A stretch of 64,000 bases of DNA. Origin: Pseudomonas sp. G.S.17 (GTDB lineage: Bacteria; Pseudomonadota; Gammaproteobacteria; Pseudomonadales; Pseudomonadaceae). The notes beneath the pieces were generated by a model, which had not been told where the DNA came from, made no database searches, and was given only the letters and a program-made list of their open reading frames with translations. Every line of letters starts with the position of its first letter. Position 1 is the stretch's first letter. The position numbers were made by a program, and so were the translations under genes. Where the stretch lies: the NCBI RefSeq assembly GCF_038096165.1, contig NZ_CP151076.1, positions 4,461,501 to 4,525,500 of the forward strand. Reading direction: 5' to 3'. Positions 43,884 to 53,371 of this stretch are shown piece after piece.

Positions 43884-44152
43884 CTGGCAGACACCGCCAA
43901 ACGCGCGTCGGGAGGCTGAGCGCAGGTGTCGTGGTGTGGGGCGACCGGCATGGATGCCGGTCGAGCGCCGTTGCGCCAGGGATGGCGCGTCGGCGCGTAC
44001 CCACACCACGGCACCGGAGCGAGGGAACCCCTGCGAAGCAGGGGCCGGACGTCAGCGCAGAATGGTTTCGTCCTTTGCCGAAACAAAGGACTCGACCGTC
44101 AGGGCGAAACCTCAATAAGCCGCACCGCGAATGCTGTTGGTGCCACTCGATT
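43884..44152. repeat. Dispersed structured repeat, copy 1
   Basis: About 270 bases closely similar to 51181-51455. It folds on paper as an outer stem (43930-43940 with 44000-44010) enclosing hairpins A (43943-43962) and B (43973-43988), then hairpins C (CCCCTGC/GCAGGGG, 44028-44044) and D (GTCCTTTG/CAAAGGAC, 44070-44091). Several open frames cross it on both strands but none has codon-like conservation; stems are preserved by paired changes instead. Upstream bases 43808-43883 show nothing. A single REP follows at about 44180-44205. Confidence 0.85.
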
Positions 44153-44201
44153 TGACACGCAGCGCCAGAATAAGTAAATCGCCTCGCGAACAAGTTCGCT
44201 C

Positions 44202-44588
44202 CTACCCTTGCGCATCTGATCGCTCACTCGCCAATGGATCAGGCCCGTATTTGTTGGGGCCCTTTGTTCCTTCTACCGACATAAAAATTACTTGCAATAT
44301 TAGCCCCACTACGGGAATTAAGAACGTCAGCCACCACCAGCCACTGGACTCATAATCATGGAAGCGCCTAACTGTCAAAGATAAAGAAGGAACCATGACC
44401 ATCATCAAGAAGAGCACGGTAACCGGCCCGAACCCGATCAAGGGAATGTACAGACCGAGTACCGCATCCAGCAATACACAGAGTGACCCCAAACAGATAT
44501 TGCCCAATTGGAAAACCCAGTACTCTGATCTTCTGGCGCGCCCATCAAAATCAAAACTCTTTTCGAAACTTTCAAAATATAAAGCCAT
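44202..44588 (-). CDS. DUF805 family membrane protein
   Basis: A 128-aa protein: FDGRARRSEYWVFQLGNI at the start, then VRRFHDYESSGWWWLTFLIPVVGLILQVIFM and GPNKYGPDP at the end, all DUF805 (YhaH-like) features. Four membrane helices. AAGGAAG precedes the ATG. Its codons are more AT-rich than its neighbours, as is the sequence upstream. Confidence 0.9.
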   Translation of the reverse strand: MALYFESFEKSFDFDGRARRSEYWVFQLGNICLGSLCVLLDAVLGLYIPLIGFGPVTVLFLMMVMVPSLSLTVRRFHDYESSGWWWLTFLIPVVGLILQVIFMSVEGTKGPNKYGPDPLASERSDAQG

Positions 44589-44938
44589 GAATCTTCCTTT
44601 AATTACTATTTATCTCAACCACACGACGAAAAATGGCCGTCCATGAGAAATGCGCTATTCCAAATACAACAACACTCATATTTCTTGTCTTTAGCTACAC
44701 CTATCCACAAGCCGACGTCCGAAACAGACGCTGGCAATATATAGATAGTTATTTTTTTGTATGCAGGACGCGGAAAGGTCTATTCAACGAAAAAGACTTC
44801 ATGGCCGTCGGACTTTTCGTCTTGACGAAGGGAAAAATTCATCATCGAAAAATTCGATTACAACACAGCAAAAAACCCACCCATTCATCAACCCCACAGG
44901 CATAACATAGCCAGCATTCCCACTCGAGGAGCAGGTTC
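44589..44938. other. AT-rich intergenic stretch without a supported gene
   Basis: About 350 bases of unusually low GC between the DUF805 gene and pirin. A 90-codon open frame (44633-44905) has no ribosome site, no recognisable family and atypical codons; I do not call it. The pirin promoter must lie near the right end. Confidence 0.6.
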
Positions 44939-45793
44939 ATGACTCAATTTCGCAAAGTGCTGTCGATTCAGGCAGGTCAACCCACTTCGGATGGCGCCGG
45001 CGTCAGTTTGACCCGTGTGTTTGGCGGGCCGGGGGTCGAGCAGTTTGATCCGTTTCTGATGCTTGATGAGTTCGGTTCGGACAAGCCGGACGAATACATC
45101 GCGGGCTTTCCGCCGCATCCGCATCGGGGTTTCGAGACAGTGACTTACATGCTCGAAGGCCGCATGCGTCACGAGGACCACATGGGCAACGTCGGCTTGC
45201 TTCAGGGCGGCGGCGTGCAGTGGATGACGGCGGCGCGGGGCATTATTCACAGTGAGATGCCGGAGCAGGAAGAAGGCGTGATGCGCGGCTTCCAGCTGTG
45301 GCTGAACCTGCCCGGCAAAACCAAGCTGAGCGATGCCAGTTACCAGGACATCCAGCCGGAAAACATCCCGCGACTGACCACTGACGCTGGCGTCGAAGTG
45401 GTGGTGATTGCCGGTCAGTTCGATGACGGATCGGTGCAACAGGCTGGCGCGGTGCAGCGCCCGGACACCGAGCCGCAGTATTTCGACTTTCACATGCCGG
45501 CTGGCAGCAGCATCAGTCCGCGCCTTCCTGAAGGCCACCGCGCGTTGTTGTATGTCTATGAAGGCACCCTGGAGGTTGCCGGTCAGCCGCAAGCGGTCAG
45601 CGCCAGCCGTCTGGTGCGTTTGTCGAATGAGGGTGAACTACAGCTGACCAGCACCGCCGGAGCTCGGGTGCTGTTGATTGCCGGCAAGCCGCTGGGCGAA
45701 CCCATCGTGCAATACGGCCCGTTCGTGATGAATACGCGGGAAGAGATCGAACAGGCACTGCGGGATTTTCGTGATGATCGGTTGACGGCTTGA
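44939..45793 (+). CDS. Pirin-family protein
   Basis: A 284-aa bicupin. Metal ligands are visible: FPPHPHRGFETVTY (His60, His62) and IIHSEMP (His104, Glu106). Pirins bind iron and some have quercetinase activity; which applies here cannot be told. GAGGAGCAGG precedes the ATG. Confidence 0.93.
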   Translation: MTQFRKVLSIQAGQPTSDGAGVSLTRVFGGPGVEQFDPFLMLDEFGSDKPDEYIAGFPPHPHRGFETVTYMLEGRMRHEDHMGNVGLLQGGGVQWMTAARGIIHSEMPEQEEGVMRGFQLWLNLPGKTKLSDASYQDIQPENIPRLTTDAGVEVVVIAGQFDDGSVQQAGAVQRPDTEPQYFDFHMPAGSSISPRLPEGHRALLYVYEGTLEVAGQPQAVSASRLVRLSNEGELQLTSTAGARVLLIAGKPLGEPIVQYGPFVMNTREEIEQALRDFRDDRLTA

Positions 45794-45816
45794 ATCTGGC
45801 TGATTGGGCGAGCTTG

Positions 45817-45902
45817 TGTGGGAGCGAGCTTGCTCGCGAATAAGCACTCCACACATCTTTAGAGCCTGAAATACTGCCTTCGGCAGCAAGCTGGCCCCCA
45901 CA
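45817..45902. repeat. REPIN (GAGCTTGCTCGCGAA class)
   Basis: GTGGGAGCGAGCTTGCTCGCG paired with a degenerate partner CAGCAAGCTGGCCCCCAC, between the converging pirin and patatin genes. Confidence 0.8.
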
Positions 45903-45915
45903 AGGGTCGCACCGG

Positions 45916-47097
45916 TTACAACCGCAAAAACCGCTTCAACTGCTCGCCCTGGGCAATCGCGTCGTAGCGGCCCAGTTCGATCAGTTCGCTGCAATATCCC
46001 GCTTCGAACAGCAGATAGCTCAGCACACTGGCGCCGCTGGTTTTGGTTGCACCGGGTCCGCGCAGGAAAGTGCGCAGTGCCGGGGGTAATTCCCGGCGAT
46101 GGCGGGCGGCTATCTGGTCAATTGGCTGACTGGGCGCGATCACCAGCACTTCCACCGGTGCCAGACCTTGCTGGCGTATGCGCTGCTCACTGGGCAGCAG
46201 ATGGCTAAGCAGGTTCATGCGTTCCAGCACTTCGATGTCGCTTTCGAGGCTGTCGATGAAGGTGCTGTTGAGCAAGTGCCCGCTGATCTGCGCCAGGCTC
46301 GGCTGCCCACCGGTGGTGACCCGCCGCACGTCACGGTTGGCGTCGACACCCCGCGGGTTACCGCTGACGCCCACCACCAGCACCCGGTTGGCGCCCAGAT
46401 GCAGCGCCGGGCTGATCGGCGCTGACTGGCGCACGGCACCGTCGCCGAAATATTCCTGATCGATTTTCACTGGCGCGAACAGCAGCGGAATTGCTGAACT
46501 GGCCAGCAGATGATCGATGGTCAACTGGGTCGGAACACCCACACGACGGTGGCGCAACCACGGATCGATGGTGCCTTTGCCTTGATAGAATGTCACCGCG
46601 TGCCCGGATTCGTAACCGAACGCCGTCACCGCCACCGCCCGTAAATGCCGCGCCTGGATAGCCGCGTCGATACCCTCCAGGTCCAGCCGTTCTGTCAGCA
46701 GGCCACGCAACGGCGAACTGTCGAGCAGCGCGACCGGGATCTGCGAACCCAACCCGAGCAAGCTTTTACCGAGGAAACGTGCGGCCTGTCGGCTGACCCC
46801 CGGCCAGTCACTGCGCAGTACCTGATGGCTGCGAAAGCCTTGCCAGAACTCGGTGAGTTGATGGATCGCGGTGCGAAAATGCAAGGCGCCACTGGCCAGT
46901 TTCACAGCATTGATGGCCCCGGCCGAGGTGCCGACTATGACCGGGAACGGGTTGGGTGCGCCTGCGGGCAACAGGTCGGCAATCCCCGCCAACACGCCAA
47001 CCTGATAAGCCGCTCGGGCGCCGCCACCGGACAGAATCAACCCGGTGACGGGTTCAACGTCATTCACAGCGTCCATCGCGATGGCATTTTCGAGCAT
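45916..47097 (-). CDS. Patatin-like phospholipase family protein
   Basis: A 393-aa protein with the patatin set: oxyanion GGGARAAY (24-31), nucleophile GTSAG (Ser58) and catalytic Asp219 in FGDGAVRQ. No signal peptide, so cytoplasmic or delivered otherwise. It starts 18 bases after the lpxL stop, giving an lpxL-patatin operon; both act on acyl lipids. The second Met at 47076 is a possible start. Confidence 0.9.
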   Translation of the reverse strand: MLENAIAMDAVNDVEPVTGLILSGGGARAAYQVGVLAGIADLLPAGAPNPFPVIVGTSAGAINAVKLASGALHFRTAIHQLTEFWQGFRSHQVLRSDWPGVSRQAARFLGKSLLGLGSQIPVALLDSSPLRGLLTERLDLEGIDAAIQARHLRAVAVTAFGYESGHAVTFYQGKGTIDPWLRHRRVGVPTQLTIDHLLASSAIPLLFAPVKIDQEYFGDGAVRQSAPISPALHLGANRVLVVGVSGNPRGVDANRDVRRVTTGGQPSLAQISGHLLNSTFIDSLESDIEVLERMNLLSHLLPSEQRIRQQGLAPVEVLVIAPSQPIDQIAARHRRELPPALRTFLRGPGATKTSGASVLSYLLFEAGYCSELIELGRYDAIAQGEQLKRFLRL

Positions 47098-47115
47098 GTG
47101 GGCGTCAGCCTCGGG

Positions 47116-48048
47116 TCATTTACGCTTCTTATACAGCTTCGCTTCGCCCACCGGTCGGCTTTTAAAGCGTCTGTGCGCCCAAAGATACTGCGCCGGGCAT
47201 TCAGTGATGGCACTTTCTACCCATTGATTGATACGCAGGCAATCCACCTCGTCGCTTTCTCCGGGGAAATCCTGCAAGGGCGGATGAATCACCAACCGAT
47301 AACCACTGCCATCTGCAAGACGCTGCTGAGTGAAGGGCACGACCTGGGCGCGGCCCAGCTTGGCGAACTTGCTGGTAGCCGTCACCGTGGCCGCCTGGAT
47401 ACCGAACAGCGGCACGAAGACGCTTTGCTTTGCGCCATAATCCTGATCCGGCGCGTACCAGATGGCGCGGCCGGCACGCAGCAGCTTGAGCATGCCGCGC
47501 ACGTCTTCACGTTCCACAGCCAGGGAATCCAGATTGTGCCGCTCGCGGCCGCGACGCTGAACGAAGTCGAACAGCGGGTTCTTGTGCTCGCGGTACATCC
47601 CGTCAATGGTGTGCTGCTGCCCCAGCAACGCCGCGCCGACTTCCAGCGTGGTGAAATGCAATGCCATAAGAATCACGCCCTGGCCTTGTTGCTGCGCGGT
47701 TTGCAGATGCTCCAGCCCTTCGATATGGGCGAGTTTGGCCAGACGCTCCTTGGACCACCACCAACTCATGACCATCTCGAAGAAGGCAATGCCGGTGGAG
47801 GCGAAATTTTCCTTGAGCAGACGCTTGCGCTCAACCTTGGTCAGGTGCGGGAAACACAGCTCCAGATTGCGCGAGGCAATGTATTTTCGATCAGTGGCAA
47901 ATCGATACATGACCGCGCCCAGGACACGGCCAATGATCAGCAGCACGCGAAATGGCAGCTGGACGATCAGCCATAGCAGCCCCAGCCCAAGCCACAATGG
48001 CCAGAATCGGGGGTGGAGAAAACAGGCTCGAAAACGCGGGCGATCCAT
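47116..48048 (-). CDS. lpxL: Lipid A biosynthesis lauroyl acyltransferase
   Basis: A 310-aa LpxL/HtrB-type acyltransferase. N-terminal membrane anchor (FWPLWLGLGLLWLIVQLPF), catalytic HFTTLE (H-x4-E) motif, RERHNLDSL and the YAPDQDYG stretch typical of the family. It adds a secondary acyl chain to Kdo2-lipid IVA. The open frame begins at 48150, but GGAAGC 7 bases before the ATG at 48048 decides. Divergent from minC with a 119-base gap, as htrB and minCDE lie in PAO1 (recalled). Confidence 0.93.
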   Translation of the reverse strand: MDRPRFRACFLHPRFWPLWLGLGLLWLIVQLPFRVLLIIGRVLGAVMYRFATDRKYIASRNLELCFPHLTKVERKRLLKENFASTGIAFFEMVMSWWWSKERLAKLAHIEGLEHLQTAQQQGQGVILMALHFTTLEVGAALLGQQHTIDGMYREHKNPLFDFVQRRGRERHNLDSLAVEREDVRGMLKLLRAGRAIWYAPDQDYGAKQSVFVPLFGIQAATVTATSKFAKLGRAQVVPFTQQRLADGSGYRLVIHPPLQDFPGESDEVDCLRINQWVESAITECPAQYLWAHRRFKSRPVGEAKLYKKRK

Positions 48049-48167
48049 CAAAGCTTCCGTCAGAAGAATGGCCGCGCATTCTACATCGGTTCGACCCGGC
48101 TTGCGGCTAGCGGGCGTTCTCGTTATAAGTCTCGGCACTTTTAGCGACAAGCTGTTGTATTTCGACC

Positions 48168-48908
48168 ATGAGCCAAATCGAATCGCAAGACCAGGATCCC
48201 GTCTTCCAACTGAAGGGCAGCATGCTGGCCATCACGGTGCTGGAGCTGGCCCGGAACAATCTTGAAGCGCTCGACCGTCAATTGGCGGCGAAGGTGGCGC
48301 AGGCGCCGAATTTCTTCAGCAACACCCCGCTGGTGCTGGCGCTGGACAAGCTTCCAGCCGATGGTGGCCCGGTGGATCTGCCTGGTCTGATGCGCATCTG
48401 CCGCCAACATGGCTTGCGCACCCTGGCGATTCGTGCCAATCGCATTGAAGACATCGCCGCGGCCATCGCCATCGATCTGCCAGTACTGCCGCCGTCAGGC
48501 GCCCGAGAGCGTCCACTGGACCCGGCCGAAGGTGAAGCGGCCAAGCCAAAAATCGAAAAACCGCCCGAGCCGACGATCAGGCCAACCCGGGTCGTAACCT
48601 TGCCTGTGCGCGGTGGACAACAGATCTATGCTCAAGGCAGCGACCTGATCGTGATTGGTCCGGTGAGTCCCGGTGCGGAACTTCTTGCCGATGGCAACAT
48701 CCATGTTTACGGCCCTATGCGCGGTAGAGCATTGGCAGGCATCAAGGGCGACACCAAAGCGCGGATTTTCTGTCAGCAATTAGGCGCCGAACTGATTTCC
48801 ATTGCCGGGCAATACAAGGTATCCGAAGACTTGCGCAGGGACCCGCTGTGGGGAGCTGCCGTACAGGTCAGCCTGTCCGGTGACGTGTTGAACATCATCC
48901 GGCTTTAA
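48168..48908 (+). CDS. minC: Septum site-determining protein MinC
   Basis: A 246-aa division inhibitor. The N-terminal FtsZ-binding domain ends near residue 100; a variable linker rich in Pro/Glu/Lys follows; the C-terminal beta-helix has the MinC_C pattern [51 protein letters not shown], which binds MinD. First gene of minCDE, but 208 bases separate it from minD. Confidence 0.96.
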   Translation: MSQIESQDQDPVFQLKGSMLAITVLELARNNLEALDRQLAAKVAQAPNFFSNTPLVLALDKLPADGGPVDLPGLMRICRQHGLRTLAIRANRIEDIAAAIAIDLPVLPPSGARERPLDPAEGEAAKPKIEKPPEPTIRPTRVVTLPVRGGQQIYAQGSDLIVIGPVSPGAELLADGNIHVYGPMRGRALAGIKGDTKARIFCQQLGAELISIAGQYKVSEDLRRDPLWGAAVQVSLSGDVLNIIRL

Positions 48909-49116
48909 CGGATACTGCGCCATTTTTAAAGCATCTCTGATTCGTCGCGAAAACGTAGCAAAGGTTGTAGGAAATCCGGGGATCTTCACTTTTCCGGCAC
49001 ATCTCCCTTCGATTCAGAAGTCAGGGTTGAGTAATTTCCATCATTGTTCGACTGCCGCCGCTTCAAGAGACGCTCTTCAGGGACTAACTGTCCTTTTCCT
49101 CTAGGGGTGAAACACC

Positions 49117-49929
49117 TTGGCCAAGATTCTCGTAGTTACATCCGGCAAAGGCGGTGTGGGTAAGACCACCACCAGCGCCGCGATCGGTACCGGCCTCGCA
49201 TTGCGCGGCCACAAAACAGTGATCGTCGACTTCGACGTCGGTTTGCGTAACCTCGACCTGATCATGGGCTGCGAGCGACGCGTGGTGTATGACTTCGTCA
49301 ACGTGGTCAATGGCGAAGCAACGCTGACCCAGGCGCTGATCAAAGACAAACGCCTGGAAAATCTATACGTACTGGCCGCCAGCCAGACTCGCGACAAGGA
49401 CGCCCTGACGGTTGAAGGCGTCGAAAAAATTCTCATGGAGCTCAAGGAGACGTTCGAATACGTCGTCTGCGATTCTCCTGCCGGTATCGAGAAAGGCGCT
49501 CACCTGGCCATGTACTTCGCCGATGAAGCGATTGTCGTGACCAACCCGGAAGTGTCTTCGGTACGTGACTCGGACCGCATGCTGGGCCTGCTGGCCAGCA
49601 AATCCCGGCGCGCCGAGCGTGGCGAAGACCCGATCAAGGAACATTTGCTGCTGACCCGCTACAACCCTGAGCGCGTGGTCAATGGTGAGATGCTGGGCGT
49701 TGAAGACGTTGAAGAAATCCTCGCGATCCGTTTGCTGGGCGTAATTCCGGAATCCCAGGCAGTCTTGAAGGCTTCCAACCAGGGTGTTCCGGTCATCCTC
49801 GACGACCAGAGCGACGCCGGTCAGGCCTACAGCGATGCTGTGGATCGCTTGCTGGGCAAGGAAGTGGCGCACCGGTTCCTCGATGTGCGTAAAAAGGGCT
49901 GGATAGAGCGGTTGTTCGGAGGCAAATAA
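49117..49929 (+). CDS. minD: Septum site-determining ATPase MinD
   Basis: A 270-aa deviant Walker ATPase (GKGGVGKTT at 10-18), with [11 protein letters not shown] as the Walker B/switch region and a C-terminal amphipathic membrane-targeting helix ([12 protein letters not shown]). It recruits MinC to the membrane away from mid-cell. TTG start, supported by AGGGGTGAAACACC; no in-frame ATG suits the conserved [13 protein letters not shown] start. Its stop overlaps the minE ATG by one base. Confidence 0.97.
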   Translation: MAKILVVTSGKGGVGKTTTSAAIGTGLALRGHKTVIVDFDVGLRNLDLIMGCERRVVYDFVNVVNGEATLTQALIKDKRLENLYVLAASQTRDKDALTVEGVEKILMELKETFEYVVCDSPAGIEKGAHLAMYFADEAIVVTNPEVSSVRDSDRMLGLLASKSRRAERGEDPIKEHLLLTRYNPERVVNGEMLGVEDVEEILAIRLLGVIPESQAVLKASNQGVPVILDDQSDAGQAYSDAVDRLLGKEVAHRFLDVRKKGWIERLFGGK

Positions 49930-50183
49930 TGAACATTTTCGACTTCTTTCGTGCCAGCAAAAAGGTCAGCACCGCGTCGGTGGCGAAAGAGCGTCTACAG
50001 ATCATCGTGGCGCACGAACGCGGCCAGCGTACGACCCCGGACTATCTCCCAGCCTTGCAGAAAGAACTGGTGGAAGTGATCCGTAAATACGTCAACATCG
50101 GCTCCGATGACGTGCAGGTTGCTCTGGAAAACCAGGGCAGCTGTTCGATCCTGGAACTCAATATCACCCTGCCAGATCGTTGA
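49929..50183 (+). CDS. minE: Cell division topological specificity factor MinE
   Basis: An 84-aa protein: N-terminal amphipathic [12 protein letters not shown], then [13 protein letters not shown] (anti-MinCD helix) and the dimerisation domain LELNITLPD. It stimulates MinD ATPase and drives pole-to-pole oscillation. One-base overlap with minD. Confidence 0.97.
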   Translation: MNIFDFFRASKKVSTASVAKERLQIIVAHERGQRTTPDYLPALQKELVEVIRKYVNIGSDDVQVALENQGSCSILELNITLPDR

Positions 50184-50276
50184 TCCGGCGGGTGCCCGCG
50201 GCGGTATAAGCGGTGTTCTGCAAAGAGCATCGTCTATACCGCCGTTGGCGTTTCTCGCGTTTCGAGGCCGTTACAC

Positions 50277-50912
50277 ATGCCGTTGTCGAACATCCGCATC
50301 ATTCATCAGGACGCTGCCGTCCTGGTGGTCGATAAGCCGACCCTGCTGCTTTCCGTTCCCGGCCGTGCCGAGGACAACAAGGATTGCCTGATTACCCGCC
50401 TGCAGGAAAACGGTTACCCCGAAGCCCGAATCGTCCATCGCCTGGACTGGGAAACTTCCGGGATCATCCTGCTCGCCCGCGACCCGGACACCCATCGCGA
50501 ACTGTCCCGGCAGTTTCATGATCGGGAAACCGAAAAAGCCTACACCGCGCTGTGCTGGGGCCAACCGACACTGGACAGTGGGCGCATTGATCTGCCGCTG
50601 CGCTACGATCCGCCGACCAAACCTCGGCATGTGGTGGATCACGAAGTCGGCAAACATGCGCAGACATTCTGGAAGGTTCTGGAACGTTGCGGCGATTACT
50701 GCCGTGTCGAGCTGACGCCGATTACCGGCCGCTCTCATCAGTTGCGGGTGCACATGCTTTCAATTGGCCATCCGCTGCTGGGTGACGGGTTGTATGCCCA
50801 TGCCGAAGCGCTGGCCGCGTTTCCACGCCTGTGTCTGCATGCGAGCATGTTGGCGTTTACCCATCCGCAAACTGGAGAGCGGTTGCGGTTTGAGTGTCCG
50901 GCGCCGTTTTGA
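50277..50912 (+). CDS. rluA: RluA-family pseudouridine synthase
   Basis: A 211-aa enzyme with the catalytic HRLDWETSG (Asp57) and the family's GRSHQLRVHM and HPLLGD motifs. The short form without an S4 domain is that of RluA, which modifies 23S rRNA position 746 and certain tRNAs at 32. Located 93 bases after minE, where PAO1 also has rluA (recalled). Confidence 0.88.
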   Translation: MPLSNIRIIHQDAAVLVVDKPTLLLSVPGRAEDNKDCLITRLQENGYPEARIVHRLDWETSGIILLARDPDTHRELSRQFHDRETEKAYTALCWGQPTLDSGRIDLPLRYDPPTKPRHVVDHEVGKHAQTFWKVLERCGDYCRVELTPITGRSHQLRVHMLSIGHPLLGDGLYAHAEALAAFPRLCLHASMLAFTHPQTGERLRFECPAPF

Positions 50913-51075
50913 TGGGGTACGCCACCCTGTAAATACCCTTTTGCAGAGTAATGGAATCGCAGGCATATCCAACAGCGGCGTTGACGTACATTTACTTTTG
51001 CGCCCTGACAGCCTCCGTGCCTTCACCTGCCAAAACTATGTGATCCACCCTTATATCGCATGTGAAACACGATCC

Positions 51076-51168
51076 CTGTGGGAGCGAACTTGTTCGCGAA
51101 GGGGCCGGTACATCCAGCACAGATTCAGCGTCTGCAACATTGCTTCGCGAATAAATTCGCTCCTACAG
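51076..51168. repeat. REPIN (GAACTTGTTCGCGAA class)
   Basis: CTGTGGGAGCGAACTTGTTC paired with GAATAAATTCGCTCCTACAG. The 163 bases before it (50913-51075) hold nothing I can name. Confidence 0.85.
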
Positions 51169-51180
51169 TGAAATGCGATC

Positions 51181-51455
51181 TGGGAGACACCACCAACCGA
51201 GCGTCGGGAGGCTGAGCGCAGGTGTCGTGGTGTGGGTCGCTCGGCATGGATGCCGAGCGAGCGCCGTTGGGCCATGGATGGCCCGTCGGCGCGTGCCCAC
51301 ACCACGGCACCGGAGTCGAAGGAACCGCCGCGAAGCGGGGGCCGGACGTCAGCGAAAATGGTTTTGGTTACTTTTGTCGAAACAAAAGTGACCCGGCCGT
51401 CAGGACGGAACCGACATCAGCAGCAACACGGTGCTATTGGCACTGCACGATTGAA
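51181..51455. repeat. Dispersed structured repeat, copy 2
   Basis: Second copy of the element at 43884-44152. Outer stem CGTGGTGTGGG (51226-51236) / CCCACACCACG (51296-51306); hairpin A GCTCGGCAT / ATGCCGAGC (51239-51258); hairpin B GGGCCA / TGGCCC (51269-51284); hairpin D ACTTTTG / CAAAAGT (51370-51389). Relative to copy 1, A, B and D carry matched changes on both arms. Open frames through it are not genes. Confidence 0.85.
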
Positions 51456-51566
51456 AATACCGGAACTCACCAACACCGCAGCGTTTAGGCCAACCCAAAA
51501 CAAACCCACAACCACACGCCCCACCCCAATACGGTAAACTCGCGCCATTGCTGTCTGGAGTAACTT

Positions 51567-52856
51567 ATGCGCGAAGAGCTGAACCAGGGTCTGATCGATT
51601 TCCTCAAGGCCTCTCCTACACCCTTTCATGCCACTGCCACCCTCGTTCAACACCTGGAAGCCTCGGGCTTTCAGCGTCTGGACGAGCGGGAAACCTGGTC
51701 CACCGAAACCAGCGGGCGTTACTACGTCACCCGCAACGATTCTTCGATTGTCGCGTTCCGCCTGGGTCGCCAGTCGCCGCTGACCGGCGGTATTCGCATG
51801 GTTGGCGCGCACACCGACAGTCCGTGCCTGCGGGTCAAGCCGCAGCCTGAGTTACAGCGCCAGGGTTTCTGGCAGTTGGGCGTCGAAGTCTATGGCGGCG
51901 CCCTGCTCGCCCCGTGGTTTGACCGCGACCTGTCACTGGCCGGACGAGTCACGTTCCGCCGCGACGGCAAGGTCGAAAGCCAGCTGATCGACTTCAAGCT
52001 GCCGATTGCCGTGATCCCGAACCTGGCGATCCACCTCAATCGCACCGCCAACGAAGGCTGGCCGATTAATCCGCAACTCGAATTGCCACCGATCCTCGCT
52101 CAGGTGGCCGGTGACGAGCGCGCTGACTTCCGCGCCCTGCTCACTGACCAACTGGCCCGTGAACATGGACTGAACGCCGACGTCGTGCTCGATTACGAGC
52201 TGAGCTTCTACGATACCCAGAGCGCTGCGGTGATCGGGCTCAATGCTGACTTCATCGCTGGCGCACGCCTGGACAACCTGCTGTCCTGTTACGCCGGACT
52301 GCAAGCGTTGCTCGGCACCGATAGCGACGAAACCTGTCTGCTGGTCTGCACCGATCACGAAGAAGTCGGCTCGTCGTCAACCTGCGGTGCTGACGGTGCG
52401 ATGCTGGAACAGATCATCCAGCGCCTGCTGCCCGATGGCGAAGATTACGTGCGTACCATTCAGAAATCGTTGCTGGTGTCTGCCGACAACGCGCATGGCG
52501 TGCACCCTAACTACGCCGAAAAGCACGACGCCAACCATGGCCCGAAACTCAACGCCGGCCCGGTGATCAAGGTCAACAGCAACCAGCGTTACGCCACCAA
52601 CAGCGAAACCGCCGGATTCTTCCGTCATCTGTGCATGGCTGAAGAAGTGCCGGTGCAGAGCTTCGTGGTGCGCAGCGACATGGCCTGCGGCTCGACCATC
52701 GGCCCGATCACGGCCAGTCATCTGGGGGTACGCACGGTGGATATCGGCCTGCCGACCTTCGCCATGCACTCGATTCGGGAACTGGCGGGCAGCCACGACC
52801 TGGCGCATCTGGTGAAAGTACTTGGTGCTTTTTATGCGAGTCATGAGTTGCCGTGA
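51567..52856 (+). CDS. apeB: M18-family aminopeptidase (aspartyl aminopeptidase type)
   Basis: A 429-aa metallopeptidase: [13 protein letters not shown] (metal His-x-Asp), [15 protein letters not shown] (catalytic Glu and metal ligand), then [27 protein letters not shown] and MHSIRE with the last His. These are M18 signatures. It releases N-terminal acidic residues. Appears monocistronic. Confidence 0.92.
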   Translation: MREELNQGLIDFLKASPTPFHATATLVQHLEASGFQRLDERETWSTETSGRYYVTRNDSSIVAFRLGRQSPLTGGIRMVGAHTDSPCLRVKPQPELQRQGFWQLGVEVYGGALLAPWFDRDLSLAGRVTFRRDGKVESQLIDFKLPIAVIPNLAIHLNRTANEGWPINPQLELPPILAQVAGDERADFRALLTDQLAREHGLNADVVLDYELSFYDTQSAAVIGLNADFIAGARLDNLLSCYAGLQALLGTDSDETCLLVCTDHEEVGSSSTCGADGAMLEQIIQRLLPDGEDYVRTIQKSLLVSADNAHGVHPNYAEKHDANHGPKLNAGPVIKVNSNQRYATNSETAGFFRHLCMAEEVPVQSFVVRSDMACGSTIGPITASHLGVRTVDIGLPTFAMHSIRELAGSHDLAHLVKVLGAFYASHELP

Positions 52857-52875
52857 TTTCTTCTTGAGCTGAAGC

Positions 52876-52987
52876 AGCGGGCTTGCCCGCGAATCGGCTG
52901 TAGGAGCGACTTGTAGGAGCGGCTGTAGGAGCGACTTCAGTCGCGAGCCGCTCATCAATTGCCCTCCCGGCTAAAGCCGGTCCTACA
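52876..52987. repeat. Composite REP cluster
   Basis: Several partial REPs of different classes in a row: GGGCTTGCCCGCGAA, three TGTAGGAGCG(A/G)CT copies, TCAGTCGCGAG and CTCCCGGCTAAAGCCGGTCCTACA. It looks like nested or recombined insertions. Confidence 0.8.
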
Positions 52988-53051
52988 ACCAATGCTCGCT
53001 CTCCGAAACCCGACCTAGACTCAAGGTATCGAGCTACAGAGGGTCGATGCC

Positions 53052-53216
53052 ATGAACGCCTTTTATGCAATGCTGCTGCCGATCATGATCGGGATGTTGC
53101 TGTTGTGTATCGGCTTCAGTTACCAGGAGCGCGGTGGCGGTGTGTTCATGATCTGGCTGGGGATGATGCTGATGCTCGGCACGATCGGCTTCAAGATTCT
53201 GGAAAAGCTTGCCTGA
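53052..53216 (+). CDS. Small two-helix membrane protein (54 aa)
   Basis: A 54-aa protein, MNAFYAMLLPIMIGMLLLCIGF, a short loop YQERGGG, and FMIWLGMMLMLGTIGFKILEKLA. GAGGG lies 9 bases before the ATG. Both hydrophobic segments are long enough to cross the membrane. It has no recognised family, but placement, ribosome site and a Met-rich hydrophobic composition support a real gene. Confidence 0.65.
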   Translation: MNAFYAMLLPIMIGMLLLCIGFSYQERGGGVFMIWLGMMLMLGTIGFKILEKLA

Positions 53217-53371
53217 ACGTCAACCTCAGGCAATGCGCGGTCCGCAGGGGAGAAAAGCTGCTCGCCAAGCCCGCAGACCACTCGTAAACTCATCGCTCAC
53301 TCATGCCTGGGATGACAGCTGACGCCGTTCAGTCTCAGGCAACTCGATGTTGACTTGAGGTTTACCGCCCG

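Noticed and set aside
43808..44177. Plus and minus frames of 60-158 codons
   Set aside because: They lie in the dispersed structured element; its stems, not codons, are conserved between copies.
44633..44905. A possible 90-aa protein
   Set aside because: AT-rich, no ribosome site, no recognisable domain; more likely non-coding.
51050..51540. Frames of 60-100 codons on both strands
   Set aside because: Same reason: REPIN plus copy 2 of the structured element.
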